In this document: piece by piece, positions 9,604 through 18,414 of the stretch
How the letters are laid out: each line of letters begins with the position of its first letter
Numbering within the stretch: the stretch's first letter is position 1
Assembly (NCBI RefSeq): GCF_005601135.1
Contig: NZ_CP039381.1
Coordinates: 62,001 to 126,000 of the forward strand
DNA from: Ruminococcus bovis
GTDB lineage: Bacteria > Bacillota > Clostridia > Oscillospirales > Acutalibacteraceae
Length of the DNA stretch: 64,000 nt
Direction: 5' to 3'
The notes under the pieces: generated by a model
The model's database searches: none
The model's input: the letters and a program-made list of their open reading frames with translations, nothing else
Told to the model about the DNA's origin: nothing
Made by a program: the position numbers and the translations under genes

Positions 9604-10380
9604 TTATCTTAATTCAATTCTCTCAATATCTTTTGTTACTGCTGTTTTGTCATCAATATCAAAGATAACACAATCCATCTTACAGTCACCGTCTGCATAA
9701 TCAAATCTTTCAGGTAACTTATTTCTCAGCTTACTGATAATAATTTCAGGTTTAACACCAAGCACAGAATTAATAGGACCTGTCATACCTACATCAGTTA
9801 TATAACCTGTGCCGTTTGGTAAAATTTCTTCATCAGCAGTTTGTACATGAGTATGTGTACCAAATACTGCTGTAACCTTACCGTCTAGGTAATAGCCCAT
9901 AGCTCTCTTTTCACCTGTTGCCTCAGCATGAAAATCTACAATCTTAATTTTGCAATCATCTAATTCTTCAAGAACTTTATCCATTGTTCTAAAAGGACAA
10001 TCAAGAATATTATCCATAAATGAATTGCCCATAACATTAACTACACCAACAGTAACTCTGCCCATATCGTATTTACAATAGCCTACTCCCGGAGTAGTAC
10101 TGTTTGGAAAATTCGCCGGTCTTATAATATATGGCTTTTCATCAAGATAAGAATAAAATTCTTTTCTTCTAAATGTATGGTTACCTAAAGTGATAATATC
10201 TGCACCACTGGTAAAAATATGATCAGCAGAAGTAGGTGTAATACCGTTACCGTCACTTGCATTTTCGCCATTACAAATAGTTAAATCTATTGACTTAATT
10301 TTCTTTAAAGAAGGAAGTTTCTTCCTTAGAAACTCACAACCGTTTTTTCCCACAACATCGCCAATACATAAAATTCTCAT
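9604..10380 (-). CDS. ymdB: YmdB-family metallophosphoesterase
   Basis: About 258 residues. Family members hydrolyse 2',3'-cyclic nucleotides and influence biofilm choice in Bacillus. Metal-site motifs seen: GDVVGKNG at the N-terminus, NGENASDG near 38, TLGNHTFRR near 64 and a GTHTHVQTAD histidine cluster near 173. I start it at MRILCIGDVVG (10380); a longer in-frame start at 10422 adds 14 residues not typical of the family. It lies 93 bases upstream of spoVS on the same strand, the conserved pairing. Confidence 0.94.
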   Translation of the reverse strand: MRILCIGDVVGKNGCEFLRKKLPSLKKIKSIDLTICNGENASDGNGITPTSADHIFTSGADIITLGNHTFRRKEFYSYLDEKPYIIRPANFPNSTTPGVGYCKYDMGRVTVGVVNVMGNSFMDNILDCPFRTMDKVLEELDDCKIKIVDFHAEATGEKRAMGYYLDGKVTAVFGTHTHVQTADEEILPNGTGYITDVGMTGPINSVLGVKPEIIISKLRNKLPERFDYADGDCKMDCVIFDIDDKTAVTKDIERIELR

Positions 10381-10477
10381 ATATACACACTTTCTATATT
10401 TATATAGGTGAATTATTTTCAACCTTAAATTTATAAGGATATTATATCACACTTCATTTGCATAAAAAAGTAGTATT

Positions 10478-11671
10478 TTAATTTTCCACAATTATTGGTG
10501 ACTGTACACATAAATTCTCTGTAACTTGATAATCACAATCTATATAGTAATAATCTTTATCTTGTCGATAGGTGTATTTACATTTTTCAATATTTTTATT
10601 GTGGAAATAAAATTTTTCTTCTAACTTTGCAAGTTTGTTCAGTTGCTTTTTATATTCTTTCAGAGAAATATTCTTCTTTTCTAATTTATAAATATATTCT
10701 TCTGTTAGCGAAAAAGGCAGAACAATATCATTTGTATAACCGTAATAAGTTTTTTTAGTGGATTTATAGGTATCATATTTTATATGGTTAAAGTCTATGG
10801 GAAATGAAAACCAAAGTAAATTACATCTTTTTCTCTTCATCATTTCATTAGTTTCACAAAGGAATTCACTTTTCTTTTTTATCTTGTATGTTCTTTCATA
10901 ATGAGTTCTACCAATAATTTCACCTACTGAATGTACAAGTGTAGTTGTGGTTTCTGTATTTTCTTCACTTTCACCATTTACAACTACACCACTAACCAGC
11001 ATTTGTCCCTTTACTACTGCTGAACCTACTTTAACCATTGGTGTACCTTTTAGAACACTTGACTTTACTACTACTGCATCTCTCCTACATTTTAAATTTG
11101 ATGGTTGATTATTTTTTAAAACTTTATTTGGTTCTTTATATTTTTCTTTCACTTCTACTTCAGCTTTACAGCCTGTTAGATTAATTGAAATCCACCTTAA
11201 TTCAGGTAATTTCTTTACCACCTTTCTTTCAATATCCTTTAAATTCAGATTTTCTTTATATACACCGTTATGAATTCCAACATCATTTAGAACATTTAAG
11301 ATTTTAGTAGTTGGTACATTGTTGTTACCGTTAACTGTTGTTACCCAAATAAATTTACTTAAAGTAAAGGTTATTAAAAGAAATATTATTGCACCGATGA
11401 AAATACCTTTTCTTGCTTTATACTTCTTAATTATAAATGGTAAACCTACTTTCTTCTTTATCCTTGTTTTTATACCAGTTTTATATAAAGATTTTCTTAG
11501 TCTTTTATACTCTCTGACATTAACAGAAAAAGAAATACCGTCTTTACAAGGAACAATGTTCCAATATGTATAACCTTGACGGTTTAGAATATTAATTAAT
11601 CTTTCTGTAAACTTTCCTCTGGCAATACAAGTAACATAGCCACGAACATAACGAATTAACTTTACCAGCAT
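10478..11671 (-). CDS. yqfD: sporulation protein YqfD
   Basis: A 397-residue single-pass membrane protein of the YqfD/SpoIV family. The N-terminal cytoplasmic part (1-85) contains the RGYVTCIARGKFTERLIN segment. One transmembrane helix follows (about 89-112), then an extracytoplasmic region with WISINLTGCKAEVEV. It is expressed in the mother cell in Bacillus and required for efficient sporulation. It follows yqfC by only eight bases, with its ribosome site (TAGGTGAG) overlapping the yqfC stop. The usual next gene phoH is not here; ymdB follows about 100 bases on. Confidence 0.92.
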   Translation of the reverse strand: MLVKLIRYVRGYVTCIARGKFTERLINILNRQGYTYWNIVPCKDGISFSVNVREYKRLRKSLYKTGIKTRIKKKVGLPFIIKKYKARKGIFIGAIIFLLITFTLSKFIWVTTVNGNNNVPTTKILNVLNDVGIHNGVYKENLNLKDIERKVVKKLPELRWISINLTGCKAEVEVKEKYKEPNKVLKNNQPSNLKCRRDAVVVKSSVLKGTPMVKVGSAVVKGQMLVSGVVVNGESEENTETTTTLVHSVGEIIGRTHYERTYKIKKKSEFLCETNEMMKRKRCNLLWFSFPIDFNHIKYDTYKSTKKTYYGYTNDIVLPFSLTEEYIYKLEKKNISLKEYKKQLNKLAKLEEKFYFHNKNIEKCKYTYRQDKDYYYIDCDYQVTENLCVQSPIIVEN

Positions 11672-11679
11672 TTACTCAC

Positions 11680-11931
11680 CTACAATATAAATTCTATTTT
11701 TAGCACAGTACCCTCTATTACTAAAGCTGAAGAAGAAAGATATTTTAGTTTCAGACTTCTACCGGCAACCGATATAACCATTGACTTTGTATTTACCTTA
11801 ATATTTTCACTTTCATATTTTAAAACACCTGTACAACCTTCAATTGTAATTTCTCTATTACCTGTCATTTCTATTAATGGTATGTTTGAAGTTAAATCTG
11901 TTGGGAAAAATCTTTCAAAATCTTTCTTCAT
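11680..11931 (-). CDS. yqfC: sporulation protein YqfC
   Basis: An 83-residue protein of the YqfC family. It begins MKKDFERFF and contains the typical short beta-rich pattern IEMTGNREITIEGCTGVLKY. The start at 11931 has GAGGTGA seven bases upstream. An open frame extends to 12186, but that part overlaps the divergent ylbJ gene and has no family similarity. It is the first gene of the yqfC-yqfD pair and is divergent from ylbJ, which is also a sporulation gene. Confidence 0.9.
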   Translation of the reverse strand: MKKDFERFFPTDLTSNIPLIEMTGNREITIEGCTGVLKYESENIKVNTKSMVISVAGRSLKLKYLSSSALVIEGTVLKIEFIL

Positions 11932-12001
11932 CAAGTCACCTCTTTCACTTATTTTTACGAAAGTAAAGTTATATTTATGACTAATTGCATATATATTAAA
12001 A

Positions 12002-13077
12002 GTGAAGACTTTTATTAATTTTAAGAAAAACTTAATATTCCTGTTTTCTTTAGGTGCAATAATCATTCTCCTAATATTTACTAATACATACAAGGAAAGT
12101 GTTATTGAAGGTATTGATGTATGTTGTAATGTACTTTTGCCTTCTTTATTTCCATTTTTCTTTCTCAGTTCATTTGTTATATACACAAATTGCTTTCAGC
12201 CTATTGCGAAGCATTTAGGTTTTGTCAGTAAAATTTTCGGTGTATCTAAAAATGGACTTATAGCTATTCTTTTATGTTTAGTAGGTGGTTTTCCTGTTGG
12301 TGGAAAAGCTATTGCTACTTTATACTCTGAAAACAAAATTACTGAAAGTGAGGCTAAAATTTTAAGTTATTGCTTAGTAGGTGCAGGTCCGGGATTTTTA
12401 GTTACATTTGTTGGAGAAAATTTGTTTTGCAACAAAACACTTGGCATTTATCTGTTATTTGCAAATTATCTAAGTGTTCTCTTAATTACATTTTTAAACT
12501 GCAAAATACTGAATAAACGGTCTAAAAAGCCCTATATATACAATAGTATAGAGAAAAGCAGTGATTATAGCCTTGGGGAAAGCATTGTAAATGCTACAGA
12601 AAGCAGTATTAAGTCATCACTTTCAATGTGTGGTTTCGTAATAATTTTTATTGTTTCAAACAATTTACTTAAACTTTTACCTATACATACCGAACTGATT
12701 TCTATTGTTTTAGAAATCACAAGTGGTGTTATTAATTGCAATCATATTTTATCAATAGAAGGTGTTGCATTTTTCATTGGGTTTGGTGGAATATGTGTTC
12801 ACTTTCAGATTTTGGAATTATAAAAGATATTCATATTAACAAAGTGTTTTTCTTTTTAATGAGAGTTTTACAAGGTTTAATTTCTTATGTAGTAATGTTT
12901 ATTCTCTTAAAAGTTTTTCCTATTTCGGCAGAAACCTTTGAAAGTATAAACAAAGGAACTACTGTAACGGTTTCTTCTACTATTTGGGGAAGTTTTGCCC
13001 TTATATTTCTTTCATTAATATTCTTAGTGTCAATAAATCATAAAAATAATCAGGAGGTTAATTTATGTGCGGAATAG
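12002..13077 (+). pseudogene. ylbJ: sporulation membrane protein YlbJ, frameshifted
   Basis: A polytopic membrane protein of the YlbJ family, required for spore cortex formation in Bacillus. The first frame (GTG at 12002 to TAA at 12823) covers the N-terminal ~270 residues with conserved LVGGFPVGGKAI and CLVGAGPGFL. It breaks off just after GFGGICVHFQI. The missing last third (KDIHINKVFFFLMRVLQG onward) continues in another frame to 13077. Adding one T to the four-T run at 12810-12813 restores a continuous protein of about 358 residues, reading HFQIFGIIKDIHINK. This is either a real inactivating mutation or a sequence error. The last bases overlap asnB. Confidence 0.85.
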
Positions 13078-14903
13078 CAGGATGGTTTGACAAAAACATT
13101 GACTTTAGTGAAAAGAAGGAGGTTATCGGCAAAGTATCACAATCATTAATACCTAGAGGTCCTGATGAGAATGGTGCTTACATTACAAATGACATTGCCC
13201 TTATACATAGGCGACTTGTAGTTATTGACAGAGAAAACGGAACTCAACCTATGACAGTACAACACAAAGACAAAAAATATACTATTGTATATAATGGTGA
13301 GTTATATAATACTGAAGAAGTTAGAACTAAACTTATTGCAAAAGGTTTTAAGTTTAGAGGAAGAAGTGACACAGAGGTTGTACTAAAGTCCTACATTCAA
13401 TGGGGAAAGAAATGTGTTGAAAGGCTAAACGGTATTTTTGCCTTTGGTATTTATGAAATGAAAAGCAAGGAACTTTTCATTTGTAGAGATAGAATCGGTG
13501 TAAAGCCTTTGTTCTATCATCAATACAAAGGTGGTTTGATTTTTGCTTCGGAAATAAAAGCAATACTTGCAACCGGTATGGTAAAACCTGTTGTTGATGA
13601 ACAAGGATTAATGGAAATTTTCTTTATGGGACCTGCAAGAACACCGGGAGTTGGTGTATTTAAGGATATTAATGAACTATGTCCCGGTGAAATGGCTCTA
13701 TACAAAAATGGAAAGCTACACAAGGAATTTTACTTTAAACTGAAAGCAAAAGAACATACTGATGATTTACAAACTACTATTGAGAAAACAAGATACCTAC
13801 TTACTGACTCAATTAAAAGACAGTTAATTTCCGATATGCCGGTATGTTTCTTCTTATCAGGTGGACTTGACAGTTCAATAATTTCAAAGGTTGCATCAAT
13901 GTACTACAGAGAAAAGAACAGAGGCAGAATACACACATTCTCTGTTGAGTATGAAGAAAATGATAAATACTTTAAGAAAAGTTTATTTCAACCTAACAGA
14001 GATGCTGACTATATTAAAATGATGGTTAAGGATACTCATAGTGTTCATAACGAAGTTATCCTAAATCATCCTCAACTTGCAGATGCACTTTATGATGCTA
14101 CTGTTGCAAGAGATTTACCCGGGATGGCTGATATTGATTCTTCCCTACTGCTGTTCTGTAAAAAGATAAAACAAGAATATACAGTTGCACTTTCAGGTGA
14201 ATGTGCCGATGAACTTTTTGGTGGGTACCCATGGTATCACAATAAAAATATTTTATTTGAACAATGTTTCCCTTGGTCAAAGGACCAAACTATCAGAAGA
14301 AAAATTCTAAAGTCCGGTTTATTAAAAGATGGTGAAGAATATGTACACGAAAGATACTATCAAACTTGTAGAAAAACCGATAAGCTAAGAAGTGACACAA
14401 AGGTATCTGCCAGAATGAGAGAAATGTTTATGCTGAACTTTTACTTCTTTATGCAATGCCTACTTGACAGAAAAGACAGAATGAGTATGTACTCAGGTCT
14501 TGAAGTCAGAGTTCCTTTCTGTGATTATAGAATTGTTGAATATGCTTACAATATGCCTTGGGAAATGAAAGCCTATGATGGCAGAGAAAAAGGTATTGTA
14601 AGAAAAGCATTTGAAGACACATTACCTAATGAAATATGTTGGAGAAAGAAAAGTCCTTATCCTAAAACTCACAACCCTGTTTATATGGAAATTGTCAGTA
14701 AAAAGGTTCAAGAAATTTTACAAGATAAAAATAGTGCATTATCCACTTTACTTAACAGAGATGGCATAAAGGATATTATGGATAACCCTGATAAGATAGA
14801 AACACCTTGGTACGGTCAATTAATGAGAGCACCACAGATTATGGCTTATATTATTGAACTTGATGAATGGTTTAAAACATACAATGTTGAAATAGATATA
14901 TAG
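13065..14903 (+). CDS. asnB: asparagine synthetase (glutamine-hydrolysing)
   Basis: Makes asparagine from aspartate, glutamine and ATP. The 612-residue length is normal. Residue 2 is the N-terminal nucleophile cysteine (MCGIAGWF), the glutaminase domain runs to about 210, and the synthetase domain carries the PP-loop SGGLDSS near residue 265. GECADELFGGYPW is the conserved C-terminal domain motif. A strong AGGAGG lies upstream, inside the end of ylbJ, so the two are probably co-transcribed. A terminator follows. Confidence 0.97.
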   Translation: MCGIAGWFDKNIDFSEKKEVIGKVSQSLIPRGPDENGAYITNDIALIHRRLVVIDRENGTQPMTVQHKDKKYTIVYNGELYNTEEVRTKLIAKGFKFRGRSDTEVVLKSYIQWGKKCVERLNGIFAFGIYEMKSKELFICRDRIGVKPLFYHQYKGGLIFASEIKAILATGMVKPVVDEQGLMEIFFMGPARTPGVGVFKDINELCPGEMALYKNGKLHKEFYFKLKAKEHTDDLQTTIEKTRYLLTDSIKRQLISDMPVCFFLSGGLDSSIISKVASMYYREKNRGRIHTFSVEYEENDKYFKKSLFQPNRDADYIKMMVKDTHSVHNEVILNHPQLADALYDATVARDLPGMADIDSSLLLFCKKIKQEYTVALSGECADELFGGYPWYHNKNILFEQCFPWSKDQTIRRKILKSGLLKDGEEYVHERYYQTCRKTDKLRSDTKVSARMREMFMLNFYFFMQCLLDRKDRMSMYSGLEVRVPFCDYRIVEYAYNMPWEMKAYDGREKGIVRKAFEDTLPNEICWRKKSPYPKTHNPVYMEIVSKKVQEILQDKNSALSTLLNRDGIKDIMDNPDKIETPWYGQLMRAPQIMAYIIELDEWFKTYNVEIDI

Positions 14904-14910
14904 AGATGAA

Positions 14911-14933
14911 AGCAGAGTTTTTGTAACTCTGCT
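14911..14933 (+). terminator. terminator of asnB
   Basis: AGCAGAGTT and AACTCTGCT arms, then six T, a few bases after the asnB stop. Confidence 0.93.
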
Positions 14934-15003
14934 TTTTTATGATTTATTTTGCACTTTTGATTTTCATATTGGTTACAAATCAATCACAATTAATCACTAT
15001 TCG

Positions 15004-15032
15004 TTGAAATATCAACTTTGATATGTTATAAT
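15004..15032 (+). promoter_or_regulatory. promoter of the lipid kinase / PAP2 pair
   Basis: TTGAAA, a 17-base spacer and a perfect TATAAT, 31 bases before the start at 15063. It overlaps an apparent in-frame start at 15018, which argues against that longer reading. Confidence 0.85.
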
Positions 15033-15062
15033 ACCGTTTACGGTAAGGAGATAATAGTAATC

Positions 15063-15959
15063 ATGAAAAAGATATTATTCATTTATAACCCTGTATCAGG
15101 TAAAGGTGCAATAAGGTCAAAGCTTTCTTATATTGTAGAAAATCTATCAACTATGGGTGTAGTAACGGTTATGCCTACTAAAGCAAAAGGTGATGCTACT
15201 AAATTTGTAGTTAAAAATATGGATAATTTCGATACTATCATTTGTTCAGGTGGTGACGGTACACTTAATGAAGTTACTACAGGATATATGAAAGTGGAAA
15301 AAGAAAGAAGAAAACCTTGTGGTTATATTCCTGCTGGTACAGTAAACGACTTTGCAACTTCACTTGGCATTTCTAAAAACATTAACAAATGTGTTGACCA
15401 AATTTTGGATAGTAGTATCTTCCCTTATGATATTGGTGAATTTGGTGACAGATACTTTAACTATATTGCAGGTTTTGGTGCATTTACAGAAGTTGCTTAC
15501 TCAACATCACAAAGTGTTAAAAATATGCTAGGCAAAACTGCTTATATTCTTGAGGGTATTAAAAGTCTTACAAAAATTAAAAGTGCTAATGTAAAAATAG
15601 TTACAGAAAATAAAACTGTAGAAGGTAATTATATTTTCGGTATGATTTGCAATACTTTTTCTGTAGGTGGATTACTTAAAATCGACAGAGATGATGTTTC
15701 TCTTGATGACGGTAAGTTTGAAGCTATCTTTGTAAAGAAACCTAAGAACCCTATTGAACTTCAAGAAACACTTAACGACACATTAAGTGGCAAGCTAAAC
15801 AGTAAACACTTTGAATATTTTAGAAGTAGCAACTTTAGAATTATTAGCGAAGAACCACTTAACTGGACACTTGACGGTGAATTTGGTGGCAAAACCGATA
15901 ATGTGGAAATTCATAATCACGAAAGGGCTATTGAATTTTTACGACCAAATAAAGGGTGA
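15063..15959 (+). CDS. diacylglycerol-kinase-family lipid kinase (DgkB/YegS-like)
   Basis: Phosphorylates diacylglycerol or a related lipid at the membrane. About 298 residues. The N-terminal NPVSGKG nucleotide site lies near residue 9, the catalytic GGDGTLNE near 61, and PAGTVNDFATSLG near 90; the C-terminal beta-domain ends with LDGEFGG. The start follows AAGGAG and a clear promoter. It overlaps the PAP2 phosphatase gene at GTGA. The pairing suggests a lipid phosphate cycle, but the exact substrate cannot be told from sequence. Confidence 0.92.
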   Translation: MKKILFIYNPVSGKGAIRSKLSYIVENLSTMGVVTVMPTKAKGDATKFVVKNMDNFDTIICSGGDGTLNEVTTGYMKVEKERRKPCGYIPAGTVNDFATSLGISKNINKCVDQILDSSIFPYDIGEFGDRYFNYIAGFGAFTEVAYSTSQSVKNMLGKTAYILEGIKSLTKIKSANVKIVTENKTVEGNYIFGMICNTFSVGGLLKIDRDDVSLDDGKFEAIFVKKPKNPIELQETLNDTLSGKLNSKHFEYFRSSNFRIISEEPLNWTLDGEFGGKTDNVEIHNHERAIEFLRPNKG

Positions 15960-16459
15960 TTAAAATTAAAAGAGAACAATTTATAAAATGTATTGACACA
16001 ATAAAAAACAATAAAGCTCTGTACAACATAGTAAAATTCATTTACAAGTTTGTACCGTTTTCAATTTTTCTAGGCTACCCTATTCTATTATGCTACCTTT
16101 TATTTACTAAAGATATAAGGATTGTTAAGGTTATAGTAATTCCTCTAGTTACATTTATCGGTGTAACAATAATGAGATTACTAATTAACAGAACAAGACC
16201 ATATGAAAAATATAACTACACTCCTGTGTTTCCAAAAGACACTAAAGGAAAAAGTTTTCCTTCTCGTCATGCAGCAAGTGCTTTTATACTTTCATATGCT
16301 TTTCTATACATTAATCCGATACTTGGAATTATCTCACTAAGTATATCTTTAGTAATGGCATCATTAAGACCACTTTGTGGTGTACATTACATTAGTGATG
16401 TTGTTGCAGGTATATTGATTAGTTCTATTATTGGAATATTGTTTTTCTTTATATTCTGA
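15956..16459 (+). CDS. PAP2-family membrane phosphatase
   Basis: A 167-residue membrane protein with about five helices. All three PAP2 motifs are visible: KX6RP-like INRTRPYEK near 80, PSRH (FPSRHAASAF) near 101, and a SLRPLCGVHYISDVVAG block near 139. The family dephosphorylates lipid (pyro)phosphates such as phosphatidylglycerophosphate or undecaprenyl pyrophosphate. It starts at a GTG overlapping the stop of the lipid kinase gene, so the two are translationally coupled. A terminator follows. Confidence 0.88.
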   Translation: MIKIKREQFIKCIDTIKNNKALYNIVKFIYKFVPFSIFLGYPILLCYLLFTKDIRIVKVIVIPLVTFIGVTIMRLLINRTRPYEKYNYTPVFPKDTKGKSFPSRHAASAFILSYAFLYINPILGIISLSISLVMASLRPLCGVHYISDVVAGILISSIIGILFFFIF

Positions 16460-16487
16460 TTTATGAAATTAGAAAAATTAAACTAAG

Positions 16488-16508
16488 GGCGATGAATTTT
16501 TCATCGCC
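16488..16508 (+). terminator. terminator after PAP2 gene
   Basis: GGCGATGAA and TTCATCGCC arms with a three-base loop, followed by TTTCTTT. Confidence 0.9.
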
Positions 16509-16589
16509 TTTCTTTATTATTAACTGTAAATTGTGCATAATACTTTTGTGCAAATTTACATAAACAAGACTAAAAAATTCTATAAAAAA

Positions 16590-16611
16590 TCAAAAATATG
16601 ACGCTTTTTGA
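16590..16611. promoter_or_regulatory. inverted repeat upstream of fruR, possible operator
   Basis: TCAAAAA and TTTTTGA arms around an eight-base centre, about 73 bases upstream of the fruR -35 box. This 275-base gap holds nothing else apart from a terminator and the promoter. A FruR operator is one reading; AT-rich chance is another. Confidence 0.3.
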
Positions 16612-16683
16612 TTGAAATAATGCGTATATTTGAAGTAATTTGATAGAAAATGAAAAAAATATCAAGAAAATGCATAATTTCTA

Positions 16684-16711
16684 TTGACAAGCTAATATTT
16701 TTATGTATAAT
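16684..16711 (+). promoter_or_regulatory. promoter of the fru operon
   Basis: Perfect TTGACA, a 16-base spacer and a perfect TATAAT, 23 bases before the fruR start codon. Confidence 0.85.
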
Positions 16712-16733
16712 TTAAACCATAGAAGGTGATTGA

Positions 16734-17492
16734 ATGTTGACACAAGAAAGATTTAACACAATTCTAAATTTACTAGAAGAAAAAGGAGCTGTTACAGTTC
16801 AAGAATTATCAGAAGTTTTAGGTACTTCTGAATCAACAGTCAGACGAGATTTAAACACACTTAATGAACAAGGTAAACTTGAAAAGGTTCATGGTGGTGC
16901 TACATTAAAAAAATCTGACGATGGATTTGTAAACACAGAGGATGACTTTGTTACAAAGTCACATCTTCATTCTCAAGAAAAAGAAAACATAGCAAAGTAC
17001 GCAGCGTCACTTATAAAAGATGATGATTTTGTTTACATTGATGCCGGTACTACAACAGAAAAGCTAATTAAATACTTACCTGAAAATATCAAAGCAACAT
17101 TTGTTACTAACGGTATTGTTCATGCAAAAAGTTTAGTTAGAAAAGGACTTAGAGCATTTGTTATCGGTGGAGAGTTAAAGCTGATTACAGAAGCTATCAT
17201 TGGTGTTACTGCTATTGAAGAACTTAACCGATATAACTTCTCAAAATGTTTCCTTGGTACTAACGGAATTTCTAAGGCAAACGGTTTTACCACTCCTGAC
17301 ATTGATGAAGCAATGATAAAAAACAAAGCTCACGAAAAAAGCTATGTTACTTATATTCTTGCAGACCACAGTAAATTTAACAGAGTGTTTTCTGTTTCTT
17401 TTGGAGAGATGTCAAATTCTTGCATCATTACAGACAAACTTACAGATAATAGCTACAAAGACTTAGCTGTAATTAAGGAGGTAGATGGATGA
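16734..17492 (+). CDS. fruR: DeoR-family repressor of the fructose operon
   Basis: A 252-residue DNA-binding regulator. The N-terminal winged helix (TVQELSEVLGTSESTVRRDL, residues 20-39) is followed by the DeoR hinge KVHGGAT and a sugar-phosphate-sensing domain with DAGTTTEKLI near 104. It is probably released from DNA by fructose-1-phosphate, as for FruR in other Firmicutes. It is the first gene of fruR-fruK-fruA, so likely autoregulated. Its stop overlaps the fruK start (ATGA). Confidence 0.93.
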   Translation: MLTQERFNTILNLLEEKGAVTVQELSEVLGTSESTVRRDLNTLNEQGKLEKVHGGATLKKSDDGFVNTEDDFVTKSHLHSQEKENIAKYAASLIKDDDFVYIDAGTTTEKLIKYLPENIKATFVTNGIVHAKSLVRKGLRAFVIGGELKLITEAIIGVTAIEELNRYNFSKCFLGTNGISKANGFTTPDIDEAMIKNKAHEKSYVTYILADHSKFNRVFSVSFGEMSNSCIITDKLTDNSYKDLAVIKEVDG

Positions 17493-18391
17493 TTTACACA
17501 GTTACCTTTAACCCTGCAATTGACTATGTTGTTGAGTTAGTTAGTTTTAACATTGGAGAAATTAACCGTACTACAAGAGAATATATGAACCTTGGTGGTA
17601 AAGGTGTTAATGTTTCCAGAGTTCTAACAAACCTAGAAGTTCCAAATGTTGCTCTTGGTTTTGTTGCCGGATTTACAGGTGATGCACTAAGATCAGGACT
17701 TGAAAGAATGGGTGTTAAAACCGACTTCATCAACCTTGAAGAGGGTAACACAAGAATCAATGTAAACATTAAAGGTGTTGAAGAAACCGATATTAATGCC
17801 AGAGGACCGGAAATTCCAAACTCTGCAATTGATGAACTATTTAAAAAGCTTGATAATCTCCAGTCAGGCGACACACTTGTACTTGCCGGTTCAATTCCAA
17901 CCTCTCTCCCAAATGATATGTATGAGAGAATTATGGAAAGATTATACGGCAAGGGCATAAGATTTGTTGTTGATGCTACTCGTGATTTACTTGTTAAGTC
18001 ACTAAAGTATGAACCATTTCTAATCAAGCCAAACAATCACGAACTTGGTGAAATCTTTGGACTTGAACTTACAACAGACAATGAAATTATCTACTATGCC
18101 AGAGAGTTAAAGAAACAAGGTGCAAAAAATGTACTTATCTCTATGGCTGGTGACGGTGCAATTCTTGTTGATGAAAATGATGTAGCACACAAGATTGGTA
18201 CACCAAAAGGTAAGGTCAAGAACTCTGTTGGTGCTGGTGACTCAATGGTTGCCGGATTCTGTGCCGGATACCTTGAAAAAGGTGACTACAAATATGCTTT
18301 AAGAATGGGTACTGCAGCAGGTAGTGCTTCAGCCTTTTCAGAAAGTCTGGCTACAAAACAGGAAGTAATAGATTTACTCAATAAAATCTAA
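17489..18391 (+). CDS. fruK: 1-phosphofructokinase
   Basis: Phosphorylates fructose-1-phosphate to fructose-1,6-bisphosphate. 300 residues, PfkB/ribokinase fold: N-terminal NPAIDYVV, the GGKGVNVSR substrate motif near residue 38, and the C-terminal GAGDSMVAGF anion-hole/catalytic Asp motif near 250. It overlaps fruR by four bases and is followed 23 bases later by fruA. The context fixes the substrate as fructose-1-P rather than tagatose-6-P. Confidence 0.96.
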   Translation: MIYTVTFNPAIDYVVELVSFNIGEINRTTREYMNLGGKGVNVSRVLTNLEVPNVALGFVAGFTGDALRSGLERMGVKTDFINLEEGNTRINVNIKGVEETDINARGPEIPNSAIDELFKKLDNLQSGDTLVLAGSIPTSLPNDMYERIMERLYGKGIRFVVDATRDLLVKSLKYEPFLIKPNNHELGEIFGLELTTDNEIIYYARELKKQGAKNVLISMAGDGAILVDENDVAHKIGTPKGKVKNSVGAGDSMVAGFCAGYLEKGDYKYALRMGTAAGSASAFSESLATKQEVIDLLNKI

Positions 18392-18414
18392 ATTTATAAA
18401 CAGGAGGTAAAATT

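Noticed and set aside
11932..12186. N-terminal extension of YqfC
   Set aside because: It overlaps the divergent ylbJ gene, lacks family similarity, and a good ribosome site precedes the ATG at 11931.
12805..12823. programmed frameshift in ylbJ
   Set aside because: No canonical slippery heptamer or downstream structure is visible at the switch point; a single-base loss explains it more simply.
12736..13077. independent 113-residue gene between ylbJ and asnB
   Set aside because: Its first residues read through ylbJ codons in the wrong frame; the rest is the expected YlbJ C-terminus, so it is the frameshifted end of ylbJ.
16590..16611. firm assignment of a FruR operator
   Set aside because: Only one short inverted repeat in AT-rich DNA, far from the promoter; kept as a low-confidence site rather than a finding.
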